A stretch of DNA of 64,000 bases, taken from the NCBI RefSeq assembly GCF_028858725.1, contig NC_084763.1:52026152-52090151 (forward strand), in the 5' to 3' direction. A program made the position numbers and the translations under genes. Source of the stretch: Colius striatus. Taxonomy: Eukaryota > Chordata > Aves > Coliiformes > Coliidae. Below are positions 12,790-22,020 of this stretch, piece by piece. The notes under the pieces are model-generated. The model was not told the DNA's origin, did no database searches, and saw only the letters and a list, made by a program, of their open reading frames with translations. Position 1 is the first letter of the stretch. Every line of letters starts with the position of its first letter.

Positions 12790-15270
12790 CGTTTGCAAAA
12801 CTTTTGCTGCACGCGGGGTAAAACCGACCCCGGAGCGCTTTGCAGAGTTTCTTTCAAGGCGGAGACCGCGTGTGTGTCTGCGGCCGGAGCTTCGTGTCCC
12901 GACCCGGCCCAGCACGGCCCGGCCCGGCCTTGCGCACGCCCCGCAGGGCCTGGAGCTCCGGCACTCCGCGGCACTCCGCGCCTCTCCGCACCGCGCAGCG
13001 CCCCGGCGTCTCCGGCCGCGCCCCGCAGAAACGCCTGGCAAACACCAAGGGGAGAAGGGGAAGGGCGGGAGTGGGTAAAAAATATAACGTCGGGGAGGAC
13101 CCTCCCTCGAGGGCCCCGCGCCGGCCTTTGTTCAACATCAACCGGCGCCGGACATAGCACCACCGGCATCTTCAACTTGACCTTGGTGAAGGCTCCGCGC
13201 CTTCGCCTCATCTGTCAGCCGCGCCCGGTGACAGTGATGCATTTCGCGGCATTGTCGGGGCAGAGCACGGAGAGAGCCGTCGGGGAGGGGATGGGATGGG
13301 ACGGAACGGGACGAGCTGGCGGCATAGCGGGCGCCGTGTCTCTGGCCGGTGGCGGGGAACAAAAGTCGTGGCGAGACGCCTGTGCGGCTAATTCCGTGAA
13401 AGGCGCATTCCGGTCCCCCCCGCCGGAAGGTCAGTGTCGCGGGCTGCGCTTCGCAGAAGGAGGGGCCACAGGGCTCCGCGCAGCCCACGGCACCGCCGGC
13501 CGCGCCGTCGGGGCGCGAATGCCGCCGCTTCCCGCACCGACGGGCACGTCTGGTCCTGACACAAGCCGAGGCCCTGGTGCTTTCCCCCTCTACCTAAAAC
13601 TCTGCCGGCCAAGGCCACTGGCAGTGAGCATGCACCCACGGGGATGTCTGAGCCTTGCGGGCCCACCCAGTCTACTCCTGGTCCACCTCTCGCTTCAGTG
13701 GTTGAGGGGCAGCTCCCCGAAGTCTCGTTCGGGTGGGAGTCGGCGCCATCGGGAGTGCCTGTCCCATCCCGACAGCATCCCGCCGCCCGCCATCTGTGGA
13801 GGAGTCCTCCGACCCAGGGCCGGGCGGCGGTTCTCTCCCGACACGTCTCCCTCCTCGGGACCGGAGCGCGGAACGCTTGGGCGATGAGCGGCCGCCCATA
13901 ACCAGCCCCGGCCCCCGATGCACTCCGGAGCCGGGCAGCCGTCGAGGGGCCCGGGGGAGACATTTCCCAGAGCGAGGAACAGCCTCTGCTGTCGCAGCGG
14001 GTGCGGATCTCCGCCACCGAGTGCTGCCCTCCGCCTGGCCCTGTCCCCGCGCCCCGTGGCGACGGGCGGGCTTAGGGCCACGTCGGGGTGCGGGGCGGTG
14101 GCGGCGGCACGCGCCCGTCCGTGCGACCCCTCGGCGCTACCCGTCCGCGGGAAGCGTGCAGTCCCCGCCCGGCGGGGCCGCGGTCCCGGGCCGCGCCGCT
14201 CCAACCGGAGATCCCGGAGCGGCGAGAGTCGAGGGTACCGGGGCGGCCGTAGCCCAACCGAGCTGGGCAGAACCGGACACAGTGCCTGAGGCTTCTCTGG
14301 ATGCCCCGGGGCCGCCCTGCGGGATGCCCCGAGCGGGGTGAGTGCAGCGGGACAGGGCCTCCCCTGTCCTCTCCAAGCCGCTCGGCGTGACAGGTTGCGC
14401 GGAGCAGGTGCACGGGGAAAGCAGGAGGCTGTGGCGAGCCGGGACAGCGGGCGGAGGCTGGGGGCCCGGCGCCGGGGCGGGATAGGGTGCAGGCGCTGTC
14501 GCGGGGTCCCTCTCGGAAGCCAACGCTGCGCTGCCCGGCCGGGCGCCACGCCGGCGGCCAGAGAGACGAGCGCTGCCGCCGGCGCCTCCGCCCCAGGGGC
14601 CGCCCGGGGGGGAGCCCCGCTCCGCTCGGCGGGGCCGCCTCCAGAAGGAGGCCCGGCGGCGCTGCGCGGCGGCTCCTCGTGGGGGCCCCCCCGGGGCCGC
14701 GACCGGCGCGGCCACCGCGCCGAGCCGGCGTCGGTCTCGTCCCCGGGGACGCCCGGCAGCCGGGCCCCCTCTTGGAGACCTCCATGCGCAACGCGGGCCG
14801 CCGGGCGGGAGAGCCTCGCCGTCGCCGCCCGCCACCGCCCACCGGGGCCCCGACGGCGGCGGGGCCGCGGCGGGGGCTGCGGCCGAGAGCTGCCCCCGGA
14901 GCAGGACCGCCCCTCCCGCCTCCTCCCGGCTGCGGCGGCGGCGCGGGGAGCGGCGGGGAGCGGCGGGGCGCACGCGCGCCGGCGCGGAGTCCGGCCCCGC
15001 GGCGAGGCGCGCGGCGGTGCGGGCGGCGGGGGCGGCGCGGCGCCGGGGCGCGGGGGTGCGGAGTGGGCGGCGCGAGGGGCGCGGGCGGCGGGGAGGGAGC
15101 GAGGGGGGCGAGCGGCCCCTCCGTGCCCGCTGGGGCGGGCCCCCGGCGCGGCAGCGGCTTGCAGCGGCGCGCCCGTCCCCGCCGGGCGGTCTCCGGCGAG
15201 GGCAGCGGCGGCCGGGCGCGCCTGGGCTGCAGCCGGAGCCATTCATCCCCCGCCCCTTTGTTCGCCCTGA
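12790..15270. promoter_or_regulatory. Large CpG island (2.5 kb), no gene assigned
   Basis: The largest GC-rich block in the window, about 5-7 kb downstream of the PTF1A stop codon. It is so CpG-dense that all six frames stay open for hundreds of codons; the longest, on the minus strand at 13695-15242, is rich in Arg, Ala, Pro and Gly and shows no domain. I therefore call a CpG island, not a gene. It may be part of an unmethylated, Polycomb-type domain around PTF1A, or the promoter of an unannotated transcript. Confidence 0.6.
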
Positions 15271-16290
15271 GAGTAACGCCGTGAATTAAAAGAAATGACA
15301 ATATTTCGTATCTGCTCGCCCGGCCCGGAGAAGGGCCCTTGAGCCTGGCAAAAATCAGGCGGATCATTCATCGTGCCACCCCGCACCTGTGGGCTTGGCA
15401 TTGAAAACCCCGCGGACCTCTTCCTATTCAACTTAATTATTCCCTCAAGGCGCACAATGGTTGAAATGGAGCAGGTTGGAGTCTGTTTATTGGTCGTAAA
15501 TGTTTTTCTGAAGATCTTCTGAATCTCATTGTTAGCTCGTTGTTTGAGGCTGCCCTCTTTCTTTCAGACGAGAGTAGCCTTGGACTTTTCAATTTTCAAT
15601 CGTAACATCTGCTTAATCGTACGGATCAAAATATGGAGACACAAAACATATGTAATGGTTGATTTGTTAAATCCTGGTAATGAGTTATTAACAAGGGAAA
15701 ACAATGGGGCAGGATGGTGAGAGCCTTATGGTAACAGAGTCACTTTATGTAACGCCTGACGTTTCCCTTCTTGATAAATGGAACTAAGGCCTGAGCGCCA
15801 GGTGATAGCAAGAAAATCAATGTCTTTAGGGGCCGGCACTGAGACTTTTTTTCTATGTGAAAAATTAGGAGACATAAAATTTAATTGGCTGATCAGGGGA
15901 AAGCAGTGGTCTTAAGTTTAATTGCCAGTAGGCTTAGCGAGGGAGACAAAACAAGATTTGGGCCTGTTTGTTTGCTTGCATCCCAGCTCCCAGTCCAAGT
16001 GTATCGTTGAAAATGTGTTTTATTATAACACATGTCATGCTTTACAGTTCCCATATTGTGTAAAGACAATGGTTAATGGTACATTAAAGACAAGCAAACC
16101 ATGCCAACACGTCTTGGACACATTGTAAGGGCCTCTCTCTTTGCTCGCTTTAGGCAGCTGCAGTCCAGGACCCAGAAGCACAAAAAGAACAAGTTTGAAA
16201 TACCAGGTGCATCCGAGAGAACCACGACAGGGATTGATATGTTATAGCCCAGGACATGAACCTAGCAATAAAGATATCATTGCGATTGTT
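15271..16290. promoter_or_regulatory. Candidate downstream enhancer island with twin TTTAATTG sites
   Basis: An AT-rich kilobase between CpG islands, centred about 4-5 kb downstream of PTF1A. It has two near-identical homeodomain-type sites, TTTAATTGGC at 15880-15889 and TTTAATTGCC at 15917-15926, 37 bp apart, with a palindromic TGATCA between them. A forkhead-like 'TGTTTGTTTGC' lies near 15968. No coding potential. It is one of two best positional candidates for the distal pancreatic enhancer known in mammals; this is inference. Confidence 0.35.
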
Positions 16291-17640
16291 TGCGGCTTCC
16301 ACGCCATGTAAAGCCGGAGGCGCCGGAGCAGGGCTGCTTTCTGGCAGCGGCGGCTCTGCCTCCCCGGGCTCCCCCGGCGCCCTCCGCCAAACTGAGCACC
16401 TGTTGGCCAGACCCCGGCCCCGTCGTGGGAATCGCCTCCCGCCCACGCTTCCAGGTTTCGGCAGCGCGGTTTGTTGTGGAGTTATTTAGGACCATTCCCA
16501 CCGGCTGCGGGTTGCTTTGGAAAGCGGGAGGTTTACCAGGGGACACTCAACTGGTGTTTGTTCGGCCTCGCAGCTGGTACTCGGTGCCAGCGAGAGATGC
16601 GTGAATGAAAGAGGGATGGGATCCCGGGCCGGGGAGGCTTCACGCCCCGCGCCTCGCAGGGCGCTCGCCCGACTGTCGGCAGATGAGAGACCCTGGGAAC
16701 CGCGGCGGGACGGGTTCACAGTGCCCACGGCAGCCCCTGCCCGCGCACGACGCGGCTCGGGAGGCACGCACGCCTCCCCATCCCAGGGTTGGCAGTGCGG
16801 GCGGGCAGGATGATGCCTCCGCTCTTTTGGGGTTTGGGTTTCGGGGGGGGTGGTGTTTCTGTTGGTGTTGTTTTGGGGACTGGGTTGTTGGAGTTTTTTT
16901 TAACGGACAAACGTCCACTTCGGACAATTGTCTTTTTCACCTGGAGCACCACGCGTGACGCAGGTCCCAGGAGGAGAGAATCAGCCGCACACCCAGGGTC
17001 CGCACCTCCCTCCTAGGAGCCTGCGGGAAGTTATCAGCCAAAAAGTGTCCCTGACACCCCCTCCCATCCCAATCTGGGCTAGGGACTTGCCCCTCTTTTG
17101 TTATCCCCTGCCGTACTTTGTAGCTGCCAGCCTCCGTAGGGATGCGGGGGGTTTGGGGGGAGGGGGGGCCGCTGGGGCGGAGGGCGGGGCGGGCCGGACA
17201 GGGCCCGTCCCGTCGAGGCAGAGCGGCCGTGAAGAGGCGGCCCCAAGGAAGCCTGTGAGAGGCTTCAGGCTGGCGGCAGGGGCTCCGGGAGCAGGACAAG
17301 GACTTGGGGGGAGGCGGGGAGCCGCTGCTCAGGGCGTCCCGGGGCAAAGCTGGAAGGTGCAGCCATCACTGCGATTCCTGCACTCACGGCCGCAGGGAGG
17401 AGCAGGGGCAGGCGTCTGGGAATGGGAAGCTGCGTGGCGGGCAGTCACGCCTGCTCCACAGAAATCCTTATCGCGCCGAACCATGTTCCCCACCAGCACA
17501 CCCCCATCCTCCCGCCCCCACCCCAGGTTGCCGCACAAGCTGCGGGACGGGCTTACGGGAGCCGCCGGGTCCCTCCGGCCCCGGGGACCTGCGCGGGCAC
17601 TTTCCTCCTGCCCTGTGCGGCGGGATCTTGTCGCAGGAGC
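16291..17640. promoter_or_regulatory. CpG-rich block with G/T-rich tract
   Basis: GC-rich with abundant CpG and no recognisable exon. A strongly strand-asymmetric G/T-rich tract at about 16825-16905 has several G-runs and could form a quadruplex. Confidence 0.45.
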
Positions 17641-18480
17641 GCGGCGCTGGGGTGAATGGATGATGAGTCGATCAAAAGGAGCTGTCAGTCTCTTTGAAGA
17701 TTGCGTTTAAAGGGACTTGCCAAGTCAAGACGGGAGAGTGACAAGATAGAGACCCTGGTGTTTTACATGCGAAGGCCGGCTCTTCCGCTTCATCTGCACC
17801 ATACTAAAGGATGTGTTGAAGCATTGAATCACAAAAAAGTGGCACGCCAAAGAAAAGGTGCCACATAACAATGATTGTAGTGTTTTAATTGTGGGGGACC
17901 GCATCGCCAAAGCCAATTGAGACGGACGGGGCTATACACAGAAGGAAGCGGTACAACACTTCCATAACTTATAATTAAGCTGAAGTCCAACTAACATTTG
18001 ACTTTCTAATGAGTGTAATGAGATTACATGCCTGATGGAAGCATTTGTGCAAAAGCGACTTTCTGTGTTTAATGAGGTCCTAATACAGGACAAGATCGAA
18101 TTATCGGTCGGCTCTTTTTCTCTCTCAAAGAGCCCCGTTTAAGTTCAATGACACCGGTGCCGCAATGACACCGAGGCTCGCAGCCGGGCAGCCCCGCCGG
18201 CAGCCGGGGCTCACGCGAAGAATGAGCACAGAAATAGGCAAAGCTACCCCCGTCCCCACCCCCTCCCTGCCATCCCGGCCCTGCCTCGGCGTGTTTGTGT
18301 GGGTAAGTAGCTCCTCTAATTGCTATTGGAATAGATCCATGCCATCCGCGCTAGGGAACTAAATGTGTTTAACTAGGTTAATGCAATTAGCATGCATGCA
18401 ACATATTGCTCCCACTTCGCGGCAGCTTTGAAAAAAAAAAGAAAAATGAGAGGGAGGGAGAGATGTACACTATATGATGA
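17641..18480. promoter_or_regulatory. Candidate regulatory island with TCF/LEF-like sites and hairpin
   Basis: AT-rich segment about 1.4-2.2 kb past the PTF1A stop codon. ATCAAAAGG at 17671-17679 and TCTTTGAAG at 17691-17699 resemble paired TCF/LEF sites on opposite strands. An inverted repeat at 18110-18134 has 8-bp arms, GGCTCTTT and AAAGAGCC, around a 9-nt loop; the same arms recur near the upstream element at 27035-27058. No coding potential. Function is inferred. Confidence 0.3.
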
Positions 18481-18626
18481 GCCATAATTATACCTTGGCT
18501 CACCCGGGCCGTTCCCATCCGCCTGGGCACCGCGCGGGAACAGCGCTGCTCCGGCCCCGGGCCGGGCCGGGCATCTGGGGCTCTCCTGGGGCTACGGCCG
18601 AGCCGTCGGGGCTGAGTCGCGGGTGC

Positions 18627-18646
18627 CACGGGAAAATCAGCACCTG
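18627..18646. promoter_or_regulatory. PTF1-like composite site: CACGGGAA-N6-CACCTG
   Basis: An RBPJ/TC-box-like CACGGGAA (18627-18634) and a perfect CACCTG E-box (18641-18646) are 14 bp apart start to start. This is exactly the spacing found in both copies of the upstream module at 27.2 and 28.0 kb. The PTF1 trimer binds an E-box plus a TC-box about one helical turn apart. The TC-box half is one base off the usual RBPJ consensus. The site lies about 1.2 kb beyond the PTF1A stop codon. Confidence 0.4.
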
Positions 18647-18658
18647 CAGCGCCGGGCG

Positions 18659-18675
18659 CCCCCCCCCCCCCCCCC
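18659..18675. repeat. C homopolymer, 17 bases
   Basis: Seventeen consecutive C within a GC-rich block. The length of such a run is unreliable in most assemblies. Confidence 0.9.
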
Positions 18676-19553
18676 GTTCCGCCCCCGCCGGTAGCACTTG
18701 CAGCCCTCCGGCCCCGCCGCCCCCTCCCCTCGCCCCCGGGCAGGTGCAGCCCAGCCGCCGCCCCCCCTCCTTCGCCCCGCCAGCACTCGGGCACGCTGAG
18801 CTGTGGCTACCAGAGTGACTCTGCCACCAGTTGCACAGTAGCTTTACCACCTCTCCTCCAGCCTCCTCGCTCCCTCTGACTCGGCATACCCAGGGCGAGG
18901 AGTTGCGGGGCTGTTTCCCTTTTATCAGGCTCGGGGGGTGCGTTGGATGACGACGAAGGAAGGTTGGGGGCAACAGGCAACAGACAATCTCAGCAGCGGG
19001 GCCATTCACCCGCTGGGGCCAAAATTGCCCGGCCCTCAACTTGGTTCCCCTCCTCCCTGGGGATTTCTGGGAAGAGCTTTGTCGGGCTCCGGGTAGCGCG
19101 CCCATCCCCGTGTCAGCGGGGCCAGGAGTACAAGGCAGAGGCGGGGAACACACACCCTCGCAAAGGCTGGTGTTTCGGGGCTCCGATCTTTCATCAAGAA
19201 GCCAGAGCAGACGCACTGAAAGGAGGGGACCTTCTAGAAATAGACAAAGACATCAATTGGAGGCACTTCAGAAGAGGACGTCAAAGGGGGTGGAGAGAAG
19301 GAGACAGTGTGGCCCCGCACGTCCCCGTCCCCCTGTCGCTGTATAAGAGCTTCCCGAGCCGGCGATGGGGCAGAGAGGGGCAGGCACCTGGGCGGAGGGC
19401 GGAGGGCTGGGGCTAGCTCCTGGCCCCGTGGGGCTCACTCCGCCTGCCCGGGACCGGAACGAGCGGTTACCGCAGGGCTCCTTCAAGGATGGGATGGTCC
19501 TCTCGGCAGCCGCTTCCCAGAAAAAACACTCCTCCACAAGGTACAATCCGGGT

Positions 19554-19559
19554 TTTATT
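19554..19559 (-). terminator. PTF1A: PTF1A poly(A) signal
   Basis: AATAAA on the minus strand (TTTATT on plus), 318 bp past the PTF1A stop codon. Cleavage would fall near 19530-19540, giving a 3' UTR of about 340 nt. The UTR is AT-rich, in contrast to the GC-rich coding exons. I saw no other minus-strand AATAAA between this point and the stop codon. Confidence 0.75.
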
Positions 19560-19876
19560 ATTAACAAACATAGGAAGAGTCCACGTGAGACAATAAATTA
19601 TTTTCACAGGTTCTGCCATTTTTTTTCCCCCAAAAATAAAAGAAGGAAAAGGTGCTGGTGGAATAAAACTATTGCATATCTTTTTAAAAAATCATGATAA
19701 ATTATATAAATTATATATTCAAAACAGATGATTCTACCTCATTACCACTACTCCGTAATAAATAGATAAATAAAGTTGATTGCCCTTAAAGTCTGAATCT
19801 TAAATTACATTTACAATATAGGTCTCTACATACAGTATGTACAGGGCGAGGGGGCGGGGACCACCCGCGCGACGCT

Positions 19877-20796
19877 TCACGCCACGAAGTCGAAGGGGGG
19901 CTCGTTCTCGATGTCGTTGCGGGACGGCTGCTTGTTCACCTTCCGTGGATCCTCGGGGGTCCATACTTTGGCTGTCCTGATGATGTTTTGTTCCTTGAGC
20001 TGCTTTTCGTCAGTCCACGACAGCGAGTGACCGGCCAGAGGGGGGAGTCCGTAGTCGGGGTCGCTCGGGGAGGGAGATCCTGGGGGACAGGGGGGAGAAA
20101 GGCAGGGAGTTATTGCTGGGTCCGGCATTCCTGCGGAGCGCGGAGCCGGGCCGGGGCGGACCGCCACTTACTTGTGCCGCGGTGGCAGATGATGATTTTC
20201 TTGGGCTGGCTGGGGCTCTCGCTGCCCGCGCTGCGCAGCGGCAGGTCGGACTGCACCAGCTCGCTGAGGAAGTTGATGTAGCCGATGGCCAGGCGCAGCG
20301 TGTCCACCTTGGAGAGCCGCTTCTCGTAGGGCAGGGTGGGGATGTGCGAGCGCAGCCCCTCGAAGGCGTCGTTGATGGACTGCATCCGCCGCCGCTCCCG
20401 CACGTTGGCGGCCTGACGGAGCTGCTGCAGCTCCGCCTCGGAGCGCACCCGCCGCCGCCGCTTGGCCGAGCCCAGCGCCTGGAGCCGCCCCCCGGGGGAG
20501 AGCAGAGCCGCCCCCGCCGCTCCGCAGCACTCGTAGGCGAAGCCGGGCGAGGCGGGCGACGGCGGGAAGGCGGCGGCCGGCGCCGGGCAGCGGTAGCCGC
20601 CGTCGGACTCGCCGCCGTCGCGGTAGTACTCCTGCAGCTGCCGGCTGAGGAAGTCCACGTCCGGCTCCAGCAGCCCGTCGGCGGCCAGACCGTCCCGCGG
20701 GGGCGGCTCGGGGAAGAAGTCCTCCTCGTCGAAATAGGGGGGTGACGAGAAGGAGTCCAGCCCCCCGGGGAAGTGTTCCAGTAGCACCGTCTCCAT
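19877..20796 (-). CDS. PTF1A: PTF1A, pancreas transcription factor 1 subunit alpha (complete, 2 exons)
   Basis: Spliced CDS is the complement of join(19877..20079, 20172..20796): 828 nt, 275 residues. PTF1A is a nuclear bHLH activator that joins an E-protein and RBPJ or RBPJL in the PTF1 complex, which drives pancreatic progenitor and acinar fate and GABAergic fate in cerebellum, retina and dorsal spinal cord. The N-terminus [14 protein letters not shown] and acidic YFDEEDFF match mammalian PTF1A. The bHLH spans about residues 127-182, with the basic motif [15 protein letters not shown] and helix 2 [19 protein letters not shown]. The exon-2 tail holds LSWTDEKQ and [10 protein letters not shown], whose tryptophans are in the family's RBPJ-contact boxes, and ends [11 protein letters not shown]. 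The start has a strong context (A at -3, G at +4). At 275 residues it is about 50 shorter than mammalian orthologues; the loss lies in the Ala/Pro/Gly-rich linkers on either side of the bHLH. Confidence 0.97.
20080..20171 (-). other. PTF1A: PTF1A intron 1 (92 bp)
   Basis: The donor GTAAGT follows codons for CHRGT (20166-20171 on plus reads ACTTAC). The acceptor is a C/T-rich tract ending CCCCCAG just before GATCTCCC. Splicing splits an Arg codon as A|GA and joins ICHRGT to [11 protein letters not shown], the junction seen in mammalian PTF1A. The intron is very short. Confidence 0.95.
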
Positions 20797-21014
20797 CGTG
20801 CGCCCGGTCCCGGACGGGACGGGCCGGGACAGGCTGGGACGGGGCAAGGGGTGGGTGAAGCCTCGCCGGGACGGGCCTGCAGCCTCTCCCGCCGGCCCGC
20901 TCGGGGCGGCGGGGCGCGGGCCCCCGCCCTGCCCGGCCCTGCCGCGCCCTGCCCGCCCCGCCCCGGGGTGGCCGGCAGGTCGGGCCGCTGCCGCGCTCTC
21001 CGGGGAGGCCGGAC

Positions 21015-21100
21015 CGGCTGGCGCGGCGGCCCGGCACGCGAGGAGTCTTATAACGACATCCCCGGGCGCGTGCCGCTGACCGCCGCAGCCAGCCAATCAG
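21015..21100 (-). promoter_or_regulatory. PTF1A: PTF1A core promoter: TATA box and CCAAT box
   Basis: On the minus strand a TATA box (GTTATAAG) lies at 21047-21054, which predicts transcription start near 21015-21025 and a 5' UTR of about 220 nt. CCAATC reads on the plus strand at 21093-21098, an inverted CCAAT box about 75 bp upstream of that start. GC boxes such as CCCCGCCCC (near 20950) lie between TATA and start codon. A TGACGTC CRE-like site is at 21244-21250. TATA plus CpG island is the expected promoter type for a tissue-restricted developmental regulator. Confidence 0.75.
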
Positions 21101-21579
21101 CGAGCAACGGGGGGGGGCGGGGGGGCCGGGCCTCCCCCGTCGGGGGGACCCCGCGGCTCTCCCGCCGGCAGAGGGGCGGGGCCGCGGCGAGGACCCGGCG
21201 GGGGACGGGGGATGGGGGGGCCCTGGGGGGGGAGCCTCGCTGGTGACGTCCCCCCCCCCACCCGGTCCCGCCGCCCCGGAACGGCTCCGGCAGCTCGAGG
21301 AGTCGCTGAAGCCGACTCTCTCCGCACGTCGGGCGAGCAGCCCCGGCACCTCTCCCCACAAGCCACTGACCGCAACGCGCCTTGGCAGCGACCAGCTTTT
21401 AGCCTTCCTGCAGGTTTAGGCGGGGAGGGGGCACCTTCGCGGATCTACCTACCCCCAAAGTCCTTTTCTCGCCCCTCAAAGCCCACCAGAGGACTCGGAG
21501 CGGGCATCGAGTGGATCGATGGCGCGGGGTGTCTCGCGGCGTTTGAAATTAAGACAATTCCGCCGTAACATCACAACAC
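21101..21579. promoter_or_regulatory. PTF1A upstream CpG-island sequence with G/C runs
   Basis: GC-rich promoter flank with several runs of seven or more G or C (21109-21125, 21221-21231, 21250-21260). These can form quadruplexes near the promoter. No gene is seen. Confidence 0.5.
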
Positions 21580-22020
21580 ATCACGACAGCTCCTCTCGCC
21601 AGGCCGCGCATCCATTTTGACAGCATCGGGCCCTGTTGCGGTTTTTGTTTTCCCACTCCCATTGCCCTCTCCGGACGAGGTCGCTTGGCGGAGGTTCAGT
21701 TAATAATTCCCTAACTGACTCTCACTGATTAAAGCCTTAAAAATTCTCACTGGCTTGAAATGGATTACTAGGCAGATTAGGGGAAGGATTATCTCTGTCA
21801 TTAGCGCTGCAACAGTTTGTCCGGCAGAGTCTGCCGAGGTTTATCGAAAGTGACTTTCCAGCGTGCCACCAGCATGGTCAGAGATCAAACCCCGAGTGGA
21901 AACGTACCCCACTCTATCAGCAGAGCAGGACAGGGCCAGCTCCGGGAAAATAATAAATGACTCGACTTCAAAGCCTCTGACAACGCCGTGATAACGGCAG
22001 GGAAACGCGTGAGTCACTGG
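21580..22020. promoter_or_regulatory. Candidate proximal PTF1A enhancer island with HNF1-like site
   Basis: AT-richer segment 0.6-1.0 kb upstream of the predicted start. GTTAATAATT at 21699-21708 matches the first ten bases of the HNF1 palindrome. TTAAAG/GATTA cores follow at 21725-21765 and a 'GTCATTAGCGCTG' near 21797. HNF1B acts upstream of PTF1A in pancreatic progenitors, so the site is plausible. Function is inferred. Confidence 0.35.

Noticed and set aside
13695-15242. 515-codon minus-strand open frame, plus long frames on all other phases (for example 12793-13887, 14072-15367, 14338-15270)
   Set aside because: The region is a CpG island in which stops are rare in every frame. The translations are Arg/Ala/Pro/Gly runs without domains, and all six phases are equally open.
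18110-18134. Histone-type 3' stem-loop
   Set aside because: The arms look similar, but the loop is nine bases instead of four, there is no downstream histone element and no histone gene is present.
20113-20745. 210-codon plus-strand frame opposite PTF1A exon 1, and a 397-codon frame in another minus phase (20168-21361)
   Set aside because: These are shadows of the GC-rich PTF1A coding exon; only the METVLLEHF...bHLH frame matches a protein family.
20797-21096. Upstream in-frame ATG at 21094-21096 as the PTF1A start
   Set aside because: It lies upstream of the TATA box, so it would not be in the mRNA; the [14 protein letters not shown] start matches mammalian PTF1A.
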